From NCBI RefSeq assembly GCF_030348505.1, contig NZ_JAUCFJ010000002.1:810001-874000 (forward strand): a DNA stretch of 64,000 bases. The letters run 5' to 3'. Shown here piece after piece: positions 18,772 to 28,543 of the stretch. Made by a program: the position numbers and the translations under genes. The notes under the pieces are model-generated. The model was not told where the DNA came from. It saw nothing but the letters and a program-made list of their open reading frames with translations, and made no database searches. Position 1 is the first letter of the stretch. The number at the start of each line of letters is the position of its first letter. Source of the DNA: Lysinibacillus sp. G4S2 (GTDB lineage Bacteria; Bacillota; Bacilli; Bacillales_A; Planococcaceae).

Positions 18772-19866
18772 ATGATAGTGTTAATTAGAACAGATTCATC
18801 AATACAAATCGGGTCGGGCCATGTAATGAGATGTCTTACTTTGGCGAAGCAACTAAGGAATTATAATGTAAAAGTATACTTTATTTGTCGAGAATTAGAA
18901 GGAAACATGGTGGAATATATTCGTAAAGAAGGCTTTGAGGTATTTGTTCTAACTAGGGTCAATACTGCTTTACATTGGGAATGGGTTCGTGATTTTTGGT
19001 TAGAAGATGCAATGGAAACAATTGATGTTATTGCTGAAATTCAGGGTTCTGTTGATATGGTAATAGTGGATCATTATTCAATTGATTTTAAATGGGAAGG
19101 AGTAGTTCGACCCTATACTGAGAAAATGATGATAATAGATGATCTAGCAGATCGAAAACACGATACTGATCTGTTATTAGATCAAAATTATTATAATGGC
19201 TTAGAACAACGTTATGATAATATGGTAGCTCCTAGTTGTAAATTATTATTAGGGCCAAATTTTTTATTGTTACGTGAGGAATTTCTATTATCTCTAAAAA
19301 CCAATACAGATAGTGATACCAATAAGTTGAAAATTTTATTATTTTTCGGTGGAACTGATCCGACAGGGGAAACTTTAAAAGTTCTTAAAGCTATTAGTGA
19401 AATTAGGAATATTCCAATTACTATGGATGTTATTATAGGGGAAGGGAACCCTGATAAACAGAAAATTGAAATCCTATGCAGAAAGATATCAGATTGCAGA
19501 TTATATTCGCAAGTTAATAATATGTCTGAATTAATCCAGAAGGCAGATGTGGGGATAGGAGCAGGTGGTACGAATCTTTGGGAAAGGTGTATACTCAAAT
19601 TGCCTAGTTTGGTTATTATTACCGCTAAAAATCAGGAAGAAGTTGTAAATGCTGTTAGTGAACAAGGGTCAATTTATAATTTGGGATATTACACAGAAAT
19701 ATCCAATACATATTTAAAAGAAAAATTAATAAATTTTTTAAGTGAAAAAGAAAATTTTGAAAATATGAAAAAATCTTGTGGCGAACTATTAAGTCTTGAA
19801 AAGATTAAAAAACAATTAGTATGTGAAAATATAATGATAAAAATTCGTGCTAGAGGGGAGGTATAG
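18772..19866 (+). CDS. pseG: PseG, UDP-sugar hydrolase
   Basis: 364 residues. PseG removes UDP from UDP-2,4-diacetamido-2,4,6-trideoxy-L-altrose. GT-B fold similar to MurG. Family marks: IRTDSSIQIGSGHVMRCLTLA at the N-terminus (catalytic His in GSGHVMR), MIIDDLADRKHDTDLLLDQN, LLFFGGTDPTG, and the second nucleotide site GIGAGGTNLWERC. It ends in AGAGGGGAGG that also serves as the ribosome-binding site of the next gene. Confidence 0.92.
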   Translation: MIVLIRTDSSIQIGSGHVMRCLTLAKQLRNYNVKVYFICRELEGNMVEYIRKEGFEVFVLTRVNTALHWEWVRDFWLEDAMETIDVIAEIQGSVDMVIVDHYSIDFKWEGVVRPYTEKMMIIDDLADRKHDTDLLLDQNYYNGLEQRYDNMVAPSCKLLLGPNFLLLREEFLLSLKTNTDSDTNKLKILLFFGGTDPTGETLKVLKAISEIRNIPITMDVIIGEGNPDKQKIEILCRKISDCRLYSQVNNMSELIQKADVGIGAGGTNLWERCILKLPSLVIITAKNQEEVVNAVSEQGSIYNLGYYTEISNTYLKEKLINFLSEKENFENMKKSCGELLSLEKIKKQLVCENIMIKIRARGEV

Positions 19867-19868
19867 AA

Positions 19869-20564
19869 ATGAGGTTATTTATTATAACAGGAGTATCTAG
19901 CGGTTTAGGAGAGCAGATTGCTGATAAATTAATAATAAAAAAAGAAAAGTTAGTAGCTATAGGCAGGAAATTCACAAAAAAACAACTTGATGTCTCACAA
20001 TTATCTCCTGATTTAATACATTTGTTATATTGTGATTTATCAAATGAAAAAGAGATGAATGTTTTATTCGATAAATTTCCCAGTAATTATTTTAATGATG
20101 TAAATGAGATAGTTTTCATAAACAATGCAGGTGTTATAGGACCTATTAATAAAATTGGTAAATATGGTGATTCTAACTTTATAAAAAAACATATTAATGT
20201 TAATTATTTGTCTCCTCTTATTTTAATCAACCAACTAGTAAGAATAACTCCAATAACTAAAAAGATAAAAATTATAAATATATCTTCTGGAGCAGCAACC
20301 AAAGCAATGGAAGGCTGGAGTTTATATTGTTCTTCTAAAGCAGCAATTAAAATGTTTTTATCAGTTCTGGAAAAAGAAAGTGAAAACATAGAAGTTTTAA
20401 ATATTGATCCAGGAGTAATGGATACAAAAATGCAACAATTAATTCGAAATTCGGATATAAATGAGTTTCCTTTACTAGATCAATTTCAGAAATATAAGGA
20501 TGATGGTCGACTTAAAGATGTAACAACAGTGGCTGATGAAATATTGAAAAGGATTATTCAGTAG
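19869..20564 (+). CDS. Short-chain dehydrogenase/reductase, YueD-like
   Basis: 231-residue classical SDR. Cofactor motif TGVSSGLGEQIA, NNAGV, catalytic Ser in NISSGAA and YCSSK (Tyr-x3-Lys), and DPGVMDTKMQ. The overall pattern resembles B. subtilis YueD (benzil reductase-type). It sits 2 bases after pseG and 1 base before the phosphoesterase gene, so it is part of the operon; an oxidoreductase here could alter the sugar or its substituent. Substrate not predictable. Confidence 0.82.
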   Translation: MRLFIITGVSSGLGEQIADKLIIKKEKLVAIGRKFTKKQLDVSQLSPDLIHLLYCDLSNEKEMNVLFDKFPSNYFNDVNEIVFINNAGVIGPINKIGKYGDSNFIKKHINVNYLSPLILINQLVRITPITKKIKIINISSGAATKAMEGWSLYCSSKAAIKMFLSVLEKESENIEVLNIDPGVMDTKMQQLIRNSDINEFPLLDQFQKYKDDGRLKDVTTVADEILKRIIQ

Positions 20565-20565
20565 T

Positions 20566-21279
20566 ATGAAGATTGGAATACTTTCAGATATTCATGGAAA
20601 TTATTATGCTTTAAGCGCTGTACTAGATCATGCAAAACTCTTGGGAATTGATCACTTTTATATATTAGGTGATTTAATTGGATATTACTCTAATCCTGTA
20701 GAAGTTATCCAAAAAATAAAATCATTAAATGCAACTGTTATTAGAGGCAATCATGAAGATTTAATTACAAAGGTGATTAATAAAGAACTAAAAATTAAAG
20801 AATTGACAGAAAAATATGGAGAAGGTCATGAAGTAGCTATTAAAGAAATGTGTAAAAAAGACCTTGAATGGCTAATTCAATTACCAGCTGAACAGGTGGT
20901 TTGTATTGATAACATTTCAATAAAGTTATGTCATGGTGCTCCAGGAAAGACTGATTATTATCTTTACCCAAATAGCCAATTTAATATACTAAAATCTTTT
21001 TGTAATAATAATTTTGACTATATTTTTATGGGGCATACTCATTATCCTTTTAATTTTAAATATGAGAAGTGTTCATTGATAAATGTGGGATCTGTTGGTC
21101 AAAGTAAAGATATAGGGGGACTAGCTTCATGGGGGATGCTAGATACCAATAATAATGTATATATACCTTATAGGACTCCATATAAAGTTAAAACTTTAAT
21201 TAATGACATAGAGAAAAGTAGAAATTCAAACAAAGAATATTTAATTTCAGTTTTGAAAAGAAATAGGCTTGACCTATAA
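20566..21279 (+). CDS. Metallophosphoesterase, YfcE/MJ0936-like
   Basis: 237 residues with the full calcineurin-like metal set: LSDIHGN (residues 6-12), LGDLIGYY, RGNHEDL, CHGAPG and GHTH. Family members hydrolyse phosphodiesters or phosphomonoesters with Mn or Ni. The start codon follows the SDR stop by one base. In this cluster it may dephosphorylate a sugar or acyl intermediate; that is inferred from context only. Very AT-rich. Confidence 0.85.
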   Translation: MKIGILSDIHGNYYALSAVLDHAKLLGIDHFYILGDLIGYYSNPVEVIQKIKSLNATVIRGNHEDLITKVINKELKIKELTEKYGEGHEVAIKEMCKKDLEWLIQLPAEQVVCIDNISIKLCHGAPGKTDYYLYPNSQFNILKSFCNNNFDYIFMGHTHYPFNFKYEKCSLINVGSVGQSKDIGGLASWGMLDTNNNVYIPYRTPYKVKTLINDIEKSRNSNKEYLISVLKRNRLDL

Positions 21280-21294
21280 AAAGGAGTTTGAAAA

Positions 21295-22239
21295 ATGAGA
21301 TTAGAGTCAGTTTTAGTTACGGGTGCTGCCGGAGATATAGGCAGAGGTATGTCCCAAATATTAAAAGATATTCATTTTATCGATAAGGTGGTAGGTATTG
21401 ATATCAATGATCAATTCCCAGCTCATTTATTTTACGATAATTTTATGAAATGTCCGAAAGTTAACTCGGGCAATTATTTAGATATAATTGATATTATTGT
21501 AAAAAAATACAATATCCAATTAATAATTCCAACATCAGAACCAGAAATTAGGTTTTTTAATAAAAATAAAATATCAGAAATATCTGATGTGAAAATTTTA
21601 ATGCCAAGTTTTAATATAATGGACTTAGGTTTTGATAAATATGAAACATCAAAATTTCTACAAAAGAATGGATTGCCATTTCCTTGGACTTACGAGGTAG
21701 CTAATTCACAGCCTGCTGAGTTTCCATGTATAATTAAAAGTAAAGACGGGTCTGGTAGTAAAGCTGTTAGTATTGTTACTGAAGAAAATTATTTAGAAGT
21801 GAAAAAAGGAAAAGAAAATTGGATTTATCAAGAACTATTGCTTCCAAATGATGAAGAATATACTTGCGGTATTTTTAAATCTAAGAACAGTGAACATTTA
21901 AAAACCATAATATTTAAGAGAACGTTATCGGGTGGACGTACTGGTTATGCAGAAGTTGTCGAAAATACTAATATTTCTAATTTTTTAAATAAGGTATGTA
22001 AATATGTGAAGTTTTCGGGAAGCATTAATATACAACTGAGATTAACTACTAAGGGACCTATGATATTTGAAATTAATCCAAGGTTTTCCAGTACGTTAAC
22101 ATTTAGACATCAATTAGGTTTCAAAGATGTAGAATGGTCAATTTTAGACCAACTTGGAGAACTTAATCAGATTGAATTTGACAATAAAAGTATAATAGGT
22201 AAAAAAATATTCAGAGCAGACAATGAAATAATATACTAG
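21295..22239 (+). CDS. ATP-grasp enzyme of a sugar-modification cluster
   Basis: 314 residues resembling carbamoyl-phosphate-synthase-type ATP-grasp proteins. An N-terminal Rossmann-like PreATP-grasp domain (VLVTGAAGDIGRGM) leads to the ATP-binding core with FPCIIKSKDGSGSKAVS, WIYQELL and the metal site FEINPRFSST. ATP-grasp enzymes ligate a carboxylate to an amine or thiol via acyl phosphate. Between pseG and pseI, a role in attaching an amino- or hydroxy-acid to the amino sugar is plausible but unproven. Confidence 0.8.
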   Translation: MRLESVLVTGAAGDIGRGMSQILKDIHFIDKVVGIDINDQFPAHLFYDNFMKCPKVNSGNYLDIIDIIVKKYNIQLIIPTSEPEIRFFNKNKISEISDVKILMPSFNIMDLGFDKYETSKFLQKNGLPFPWTYEVANSQPAEFPCIIKSKDGSGSKAVSIVTEENYLEVKKGKENWIYQELLLPNDEEYTCGIFKSKNSEHLKTIIFKRTLSGGRTGYAEVVENTNISNFLNKVCKYVKFSGSINIQLRLTTKGPMIFEINPRFSSTLTFRHQLGFKDVEWSILDQLGELNQIEFDNKSIIGKKIFRADNEIIY

Positions 22240-22249
22240 GGAGTAGGCT

Positions 22250-23302
22250 ATGGAAAATATTAATGTTAAAGATAAAATTGTAGGAAAAGGATACCAACCG
22301 TTCATAATTGCCGAAATGTCTGGCAATCATAATCATTCATTAGAACGAGCTTTAGAAATTGTTGAGGCAGCTGCAAAATCAGGAGCACATGCACTGAAAA
22401 TCCAGACATATACTGCAGATACCATGACCTTGAATGTGGAAAATGCTGATTTTAATATCAACGATCGAGATAGTCTTTGGGATGGACAGAATTTATATCA
22501 ATTATATCAACAAGCCTACACGCCTTGGGAATGGCATAAACCTATTTTTGATCATGCAAAGGAACTGGGGATGATTGCATTCAGCACACCTTTCGATGAA
22601 ACAGCTGTTGATTTTTTAGAAGAGTTAGATGTACCACTATATAAAATTGCGTCTTTTGAAAATACGGATCTGCCACTTATCAGAAAAGTTGCTGCTACAG
22701 GTAAACCAATGATTGTTTCTACTGGTATGGCGACAGTTGCAGAATTAGATGACTTAGTGCGTACTGCAAGAGAAGCTGGGTGTAAGGATTTAATTTTATT
22801 AAAATGTACAAGTACATATCCAGCTACGCCTGAAAATACGAATATCTCAACAATCCCGCATATGCGAGAGTTATTTGATGTGCAGGTAGGTTTATCGGAC
22901 CATACAATGGGAACAGGTGTAGCAGTAGCGAGCGTTGCTATGGGAGCAACGGTAATTGAAAAACACTTCACATTATCTCGTGCAGATGGAGGAGTAGATG
23001 CAGCATTTTCAATGGAGCCTGAAGAGATGAAGGCACTTGTTGTAGAAACAGAGAGAGCGTGGCAAGCATTAGGAAAAGTTACTTATGGACCAACTGAAAA
23101 AGAAAAAGCTTCATTGAAGTTTAGACGTTCGATTTATGTGTCAAAAGATATTAAGGCAGGAGAAATGTTTACAGAAGATAATATTAAAATTGTTCGCCCA
23201 GGATACGGACTTGAGCCGAAATATTATGAGATTCTGTTAGGTTGTAAAGCCAAAAAAGCTTATCAGTACGGACAACCGCTCAAAATAGATGATTTATTGT
23301 GA
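22250..23302 (+). CDS. pseI: PseI, pseudaminic acid synthase
   Basis: 350-residue NeuB-family synthase condensing 2,4-diacetamido-2,4,6-trideoxy-L-altrose with phosphoenolpyruvate. TIM-barrel domain with IIAEMSGNHNHS, LKIQTYTADTMT, KIASFENTD, LLKCTSTYPA, VGLSDHTMG and EKHFTL, then a C-terminal SAF (antifreeze-like) domain from about residue 285 (RRSIYVSKDIKAGE). Its higher GC and cleaner codon usage differ from the AT-rich genes just upstream, matching pseB/pseC instead. The modern cluster therefore looks like a conserved frame with a foreign insert. Confidence 0.94.
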   Translation: MENINVKDKIVGKGYQPFIIAEMSGNHNHSLERALEIVEAAAKSGAHALKIQTYTADTMTLNVENADFNINDRDSLWDGQNLYQLYQQAYTPWEWHKPIFDHAKELGMIAFSTPFDETAVDFLEELDVPLYKIASFENTDLPLIRKVAATGKPMIVSTGMATVAELDDLVRTAREAGCKDLILLKCTSTYPATPENTNISTIPHMRELFDVQVGLSDHTMGTGVAVASVAMGATVIEKHFTLSRADGGVDAAFSMEPEEMKALVVETERAWQALGKVTYGPTEKEKASLKFRRSIYVSKDIKAGEMFTEDNIKIVRPGYGLEPKYYEILLGCKAKKAYQYGQPLKIDDLL

Positions 23303-23813
23303 AAACGAGAATGTAATTTAGTGTAGTAGCAGCTCAGTTATCTGTATAGAGAGATTCTTCTAAAGCTGAATTAACGTAATGAATTAGGGTGTTTTTACAT
23401 GTATTGATATAATCAATGCCCTAGCAAACCGATTAATAAGTCTTTAAATACCTATAATCATATAAAGTGTATAGCTATAAATGGAAATATGATTAATGCA
23501 ATTAGCAAATCCGGTATTAAAAGTATAATATTGATTAATTTATACTTTTAATTATGTTAGACGTTTTTTAACGAAACTATACTGATATCTATGTATCGTA
23601 TTTTTAAATAAGAGAAGCCCGCAAAATGTAGATAAAGTGGCTTCTCTTTAAAAGAATACTTTAATAAGTTAAGAAAATGTATGCTATTTTTTAGGTTTGA
23701 ACCGAAATTTAATAAATTGTACAAATTAAAGAACGGGGTACTTTTTGTAAGTAGCTAAATTATGGTACTTACATTAATATCATAAATTTCGGGGAATTGG
23801 AGTGGGTAATTGT
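23303..23813. other. 511-base AT-rich gap with two hairpins
   Basis: No convincing ORF. It contains a 13-bp AT-rich stem (ATTAAAAGTATAA / TTATACTTTTAAT, about 23516-23553), and AGAGAAGCC/GGCTTCTCT followed by TTTAAAAG (about 23610-23648), a likely terminator for the pse operon. The rest shows no recognised signal. Confidence 0.5.
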
Positions 23814-24968
23814 ATGGAAAAAGTAGTATTAATAAAAGGGCAATCTAATTATAATGTATTACGTTATTGGATGGATGCTTTAGCAAGAGGACTTGAGAAG
23901 AATGGGATAGAAACAATTATTTTAGATGGGAAATATTCAGTTAATGAACAAGTGATTGCATTATTAGGCTTAGATGTAGATGCTGTAATTTCATTTAACG
24001 GTTTGTTTTTAGAAAATAAAGATATTATAGAGAAAGTCATTAGAGCTCCTTATATTTATTTACTTATCGATCATCCGATTGATCATTTGGGTCGCCTTGA
24101 AAATTTACGACCACAAGATATTTTGACGGTGATGGATCGAAATGATGCAAATAATTTAGAGAATTTTGGTCTGAATATATCCAATACATATATGTTACCT
24201 CATGCTGCAATTGAATTGTCAGTGGAACGAGTGGAAAAAACTATTGATATTTTAGTAAGTGGATCTTATTCAGATATGACAACGCATACAAAGTACATTG
24301 AGAGCCAGTCACCTGCTATTTTTGCAATTTGTAAAGAAGTTATAGATAATTGTCTTGAAGATTCAAGTAAATACTACATAGATGAATTTTTACAAGCTTT
24401 CGCGAAGCGAGGGGTATCAATAGATTTACGTCTAAATGAGAATCCGGAGATTATAAAGTTAGTACGTGATATTGGTAGATACATATATTCTGTGAATCGT
24501 TTAAGAGTTGTAACAGCACTTGCGGATGCAGGCTTGCCGATTAGTATTTATGGTAAGGGATGGGAAGATTCACCTCTTATGAATTATCCCAATGTGATTA
24601 TTCATAAGTCAGTGAATTATTGGCAAACTCAAGAATTGATGCGACAGGCAAAGGTCGTTATGAGTTTTCAAGCATTACTTCGTGATGGTACTCATGAGAG
24701 AGTTTTTGCTGGGATGGCGGCACGCTCTGTGGTAGTGACAAATGAAACACCTTATTTGAGAGAGCAATTTACAGAAAATGAAGAATTATTGTTCTATAAC
24801 TTTAATGATTTAGGCGCAATGGTGGAGGCTGTTCAGGGAATTTTAAAAGATGATGAGAAACGTGAAAAAATGTCTGAAGCAGCGTGGAAGGCTATTAAAG
24901 GTGCACATACTTTTGAAGAACGAGCACAGTCGATTATTGATATTTTTAATGATGTAGAAGTGCATTAA
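23814..24968 (+). CDS. CgeB-like glycosyltransferase
   Basis: 384 residues, GT-B-type. The pattern matches CgeB/DUF3880 plus a C-terminal glycosyltransferase family 1 domain: YLLIDHPIDHLGRL and ILTVMDRNDANN in the N-terminal half; ISIYGKGWEDSP, VVMSFQALLRDGTHERVFAGMAA and VVTNETPYLREQF in the C-terminal half, where the nucleotide-sugar donor would bind. ATG 23814 is chosen over GTG 23802. It stands alone between the pse operon and flaG, so a second sugar may be added to flagellin or flagellar surface proteins. Confidence 0.78.
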   Translation: MEKVVLIKGQSNYNVLRYWMDALARGLEKNGIETIILDGKYSVNEQVIALLGLDVDAVISFNGLFLENKDIIEKVIRAPYIYLLIDHPIDHLGRLENLRPQDILTVMDRNDANNLENFGLNISNTYMLPHAAIELSVERVEKTIDILVSGSYSDMTTHTKYIESQSPAIFAICKEVIDNCLEDSSKYYIDEFLQAFAKRGVSIDLRLNENPEIIKLVRDIGRYIYSVNRLRVVTALADAGLPISIYGKGWEDSPLMNYPNVIIHKSVNYWQTQELMRQAKVVMSFQALLRDGTHERVFAGMAARSVVVTNETPYLREQFTENEELLFYNFNDLGAMVEAVQGILKDDEKREKMSEAAWKAIKGAHTFEERAQSIIDIFNDVEVH

Positions 24969-25140
24969 TTAGAAGAAATTTAATTTGTCCGTTTTAACTG
25001 TATAATAATTAGATAAAGATTAAAGGCACATATATATATTTATTCGAGGGATATTTAGTTTTAGTAATGTTATGGTCATCAGCTAATAATTCTACTTGTA
25101 CTTCTACAACCATTGTTGCGAATTAATAAAAATATTTTAA

Positions 25141-25182
25141 GGTGAATTTTCTTTTTGTAGAATAAGGAAATTCATCTTTTTT
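25141..25182 (+). terminator. Terminator after the CgeB-like gene
   Basis: Stem ggtgaattttc / gaaattcatc followed by TTTTTTT, 173 bases after the stop. The rest of 24969-25257 shows nothing recognisable. Confidence 0.75.
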
Positions 25183-25257
25183 TATGTTTATTAGTTAAAT
25201 TATAAACTTCTAGTAGCTTAATCATTCCTAATTATTTTAATTAGCTTTACTTTAAAG

Positions 25258-25284
25258 TGAAATATTTCAAAATTTATCCGATAT
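25258..25284 (+). promoter_or_regulatory. SigD-type promoter of the flaG-fliD-fliS-fliT operon
   Basis: TGAA - 15 bases - TCCGATAT, seven of eight matches in the -10 and correct spacing. It lies 38 bases before the flaG start. Confidence 0.72.
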
Positions 25285-25322
25285 TAAACACAAGTAATAG
25301 AAAAGCAAAGGAGGTCAGGTGT

Positions 25323-25703
25323 ATGCGTATTGTACCAAAAGGACAATTAGTAGAAGCATTGGCTGTTTCAAGTAATACTACAGGTACTGAAGAGGCAACA
25401 AAGCCTACTGTATCTAATCAATCAGCTCCACAGCCAATAGTAGAAAAGCAAAATATTGCAATAGATGAGCAAGAAATAACAAAAGAAAAACTACAACAAG
25501 CTGTAGAAACAGTTAACGAATTTTTACAAATCAATCATAGTTCTTCGAAATTCGTACTTCATGATGGTTTAGAGCGTTATTTTGTACAAGTCGTAGACGC
25601 ACAAACTGAAGAGGTCGTGAAAGAAATTCCACCGAGAAAGTTATTAGATGCTTTCTACGAGATGCAAAAACTTTTAGGTATGATTGTAGATGAAAAAATA
25701 TAA
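25323..25703 (+). CDS. flaG: FlaG family protein
   Basis: 126 residues. FlaG (YvyC) proteins are small and affect filament length in some species. The conserved C-terminal block is present (FVLHDGLERYFVQVVD, then EVVKEIPPRKLLD), after a Thr/Pro/Gln-rich variable N-terminus. The ATG at 25323 follows a strong AAAGGAGGT; upstream in-frame codons overlap the SigD promoter. First gene of the filament-cap operon. Confidence 0.9.
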   Translation: MRIVPKGQLVEALAVSSNTTGTEEATKPTVSNQSAPQPIVEKQNIAIDEQEITKEKLQQAVETVNEFLQINHSSSKFVLHDGLERYFVQVVDAQTEEVVKEIPPRKLLDAFYEMQKLLGMIVDEKI

Positions 25704-25724
25704 GATTTTTAGGAGGGTATTACT

Positions 25725-28088
25725 ATGGTAAACAGAATTGGTGGATTAGCGTCGGGAATGGATATCGATGCATTAGTAGCAAAGTTAATGGCGGCAGAAA
25801 AATCTCCTCTTATCAAATTGCAGCAAAAGAAACAAACAACTGAATGGATGCGTGATGCATATAGGGGTGTCAATACAAAATTAAAAACAGTTGATAGATA
25901 TATTCAGGATAATCTTTTAAATAAAAGTTTCATGACTAAAACAGCTACATCTTCAAACTCAAATTATGTTACAGCAAAGGCAGGCGCAAATGCCTCCGGA
26001 ACGTTAGCAATCGAGGGTGTTTCTCAACTGGCTTCAGCTGCTCGCGGTCTTGGTAAGCAAATAAATGCGACAGGGGATACAAAATTAAGCGAACTTAGAA
26101 TTTCTGATGGAGTAATTGAGTTAAGCTCAATCAAAGCGGATGGTAGTATGGCTGCAACAGGGACAAAAATTGAATTTGATCCAAATAAAACGACTGTATC
26201 TGAGTTAGTTGAAAAAATAAATGATAGTAATGCGGGCGTAAGCGCTATATTTGAAAATGGAACTCTTTCAATCACAGCAAAAAATACAGGAGACAATAAA
26301 AATGGTGCTGAGGTACAAGTTATTTCAGGAGCAGATGTATTTGGAAAACTTGGTTTTGATTCGTTATTAGGCGCGACTTCAGGAGATTTAGCAAGTGGTG
26401 GTAAAAACGCAGTATTTCAAGTGAATGGAATTCCGACGGAAAGATCATCTAATACATTTTCTATTTCAGGATATACGGTAACATTAAAAGATACATTTAA
26501 CGCTGCCACTACAATTGAAAATAATTTAACAGCAGCAAAAGAAGAACTCAAAAATGCTCAGTTAAGTAAAGATAAATTACAGGCATTATTAGATACTGCT
26601 ATTGCTAATTTTGATACTGCTAATTTGGCATATACAAATAAGTATGATCCAGTTTTTAAAAATAGTTTGAATGCTACTGAGCAAGAAGCATACAACAAAA
26701 TCAATAACAACTCTTTCTTTAGTTCACTCACTGATGCAGAGATGTTTGAATTGCAAAGTTTAGTAGTTGATGAAAATGCGGATGAACAAACTATCAAAGA
26801 TGCTATTAATGCTAGTTCATCTTTTTCGACAGACTTGAAATCAAAGCTAATGAGTCTAAGTAAAGATGATTTATTGTTAGTGGAAACTCTAGATGAGCCC
26901 CAGTTAACTAATTTTAAAGATGCGGCTCAGAAAGAAACTTCACTGAATACTTATAAATCTTTAGATAAACAATTCCTAAGTGGCTTATCCGCTACAGATA
27001 TTACTAGTATCACAGGGTTAGATTTTACAAGTAATGAAACATTAAATGAATCAATTAATAACTTACAGGACGAAGCATTAAAAACAAAATTATTAAAGTT
27101 AAGTGATACACAGAAGCAATCGTTAAAAAATTTAAGTGAAGAAGACTTGAAAAATTATCAAGAAGTTGCGACAGTTCAAATTCCTTATGATGAAAAATTA
27201 GCTTTAAAAGTGCAAGCAGAAAACAATTTCAAAGCTGGTGAAAATCGTTTAAAACAGGCACAAGCAACTTTAGATGCAGCTCAAGCTGCTGCAGATGCTG
27301 AAGCCAATAAGCCATCAACGGCACCAAATATTCCTCCAGTAACAATGACATCTTCAACAGATGTAGATGAGATGATGAACAAAATTAAAGAGTTCGTCAC
27401 TACATATAACGGTCTTGTTAAGGAAATGAACGATCAAACAAAAGAAACAAAATATCGAGATTATTTACCTTTAACAGACGAACAAAAAAAAGAGATGTCT
27501 GAAAACGAAATTAAGCTATGGGAAGAAAAAGCAAAGAGTGGTTTATTGCGAAGCGACTCGATTTTAAGAAGTGGATTGTCTAGTATGCGTGGGTTGATTT
27601 ACGAATCTAATCCTGCTGTAGGAAATTCAGAATATAATACGTTATATAAAATCGGAATTACGACTTCGAAATCATATAATGACGGCGGTACATTGGCAAT
27701 TGATGAAGATAAATTACGTAATGCATTAAAAGATGATCCTGATGCAGTAACAGCGCTATTTACTAATAGAGGTAATCAAAAAGAAACAGTTGTTGTCGAC
27801 GGTGTTGAAAAAACTGTGGATACTCGTGGTTTCCTCCAAAAGCTGCAAGGGTCTATGAATTCTTTTATGCAAGATATTGAGAAAAAAGCTGGTCGTGCTA
27901 CATCGACAGCACAAGAGTACACAATCGGTAAAAATCTAGTTGATATGGATAAACGTATTGATACATGGAAAGACAAGCTTGAAAAAATTGAGGCCCGCTA
28001 TTGGAAGCAATTCAGTGCAATGGAGAAAGCTATTAACAAAGCAAACTCACAATCAGGTATGTTTGCGCAATCTGGTAGACAGGGATAA
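25725..28088 (+). CDS. fliD: FliD, filament cap protein with a large insertion
   Basis: 787 residues against about 500 in B. subtilis. FliD pentamers cap the filament and fold flagellin. The N-terminal domain (GLASGMDIDALVAKLMAAEKSPL) and the C-terminal domain (from about residue 545: MTSSTDVDEMMNKIKEFVTTYN ... MDKRIDTWKDKLEKIEARYWKQFSAMEKAI) are normal. Between them, residues about 263-540 are an acidic, helical, Lys/Leu/Asp-rich block, with several segments of similar character (FKNSLNATEQEAY, FLSGLSATDITSI), ending in an Ala-rich helix. This looks like an added surface domain; it is not in the Bacillus homologue. The start has TAGGAGGG. Confidence 0.93.
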   Translation: MVNRIGGLASGMDIDALVAKLMAAEKSPLIKLQQKKQTTEWMRDAYRGVNTKLKTVDRYIQDNLLNKSFMTKTATSSNSNYVTAKAGANASGTLAIEGVSQLASAARGLGKQINATGDTKLSELRISDGVIELSSIKADGSMAATGTKIEFDPNKTTVSELVEKINDSNAGVSAIFENGTLSITAKNTGDNKNGAEVQVISGADVFGKLGFDSLLGATSGDLASGGKNAVFQVNGIPTERSSNTFSISGYTVTLKDTFNAATTIENNLTAAKEELKNAQLSKDKLQALLDTAIANFDTANLAYTNKYDPVFKNSLNATEQEAYNKINNNSFFSSLTDAEMFELQSLVVDENADEQTIKDAINASSSFSTDLKSKLMSLSKDDLLLVETLDEPQLTNFKDAAQKETSLNTYKSLDKQFLSGLSATDITSITGLDFTSNETLNESINNLQDEALKTKLLKLSDTQKQSLKNLSEEDLKNYQEVATVQIPYDEKLALKVQAENNFKAGENRLKQAQATLDAAQAAADAEANKPSTAPNIPPVTMTSSTDVDEMMNKIKEFVTTYNGLVKEMNDQTKETKYRDYLPLTDEQKKEMSENEIKLWEEKAKSGLLRSDSILRSGLSSMRGLIYESNPAVGNSEYNTLYKIGITTSKSYNDGGTLAIDEDKLRNALKDDPDAVTALFTNRGNQKETVVVDGVEKTVDTRGFLQKLQGSMNSFMQDIEKKAGRATSTAQEYTIGKNLVDMDKRIDTWKDKLEKIEARYWKQFSAMEKAINKANSQSGMFAQSGRQG

Positions 28089-28138
28089 AAGTTTTAGTAT
28101 AATTTAGTTAAAAGGTAATATAAAGGAGTTGTCTTTGA

Positions 28139-28543
28139 TTGACAGCACAAACATCAGCTCATAATGCATATAAACAAAATAGTGTTACAACTGCCTCTCC
28201 AGGAGATTTAACGCTAATGCTGTATAATGGATGCTTAAAATTTCTGCATAAAGCAAAATTAGCGATTCAAGAAAAAAAGATTCAAGAGAAAAATACTAAC
28301 CTTCAAAAAGCACAGGCAATCATAAGTGAGCTTATGGCGACACTAAATATGGATATAGAAGTATCTAAAAATATGATGGCACTTTATGAATATATGAATC
28401 ATCGATTAGTAGAAGCAAATATTCGAAATGACATTTCTATAATTGAAGAAATTGAAGAACTTGTTACGGAATTCCGTGATACATGGAAGGAAGTTATTCG
28501 TATTAATCGTCAGCAACAATACGGGAATGGGGACAGAATATGA
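28139..28543 (+). CDS. fliS: FliS, flagellin export chaperone
   Basis: 134 residues, the usual FliS size. It binds the disordered C-terminus of flagellin in the cytoplasm. Family marks: YKQNSVTTASPGDLTLMLYNGCLKFL and MDIEVSKNMMALYEYMNHRLVEAN. The initiation codon is TTG at 28139 with AAAGGAG 10 bases upstream; no ATG fits. It overlaps fliT by 4 bases. Confidence 0.95.
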   Translation: MTAQTSAHNAYKQNSVTTASPGDLTLMLYNGCLKFLHKAKLAIQEKKIQEKNTNLQKAQAIISELMATLNMDIEVSKNMMALYEYMNHRLVEANIRNDISIIEEIEELVTEFRDTWKEVIRINRQQQYGNGDRI

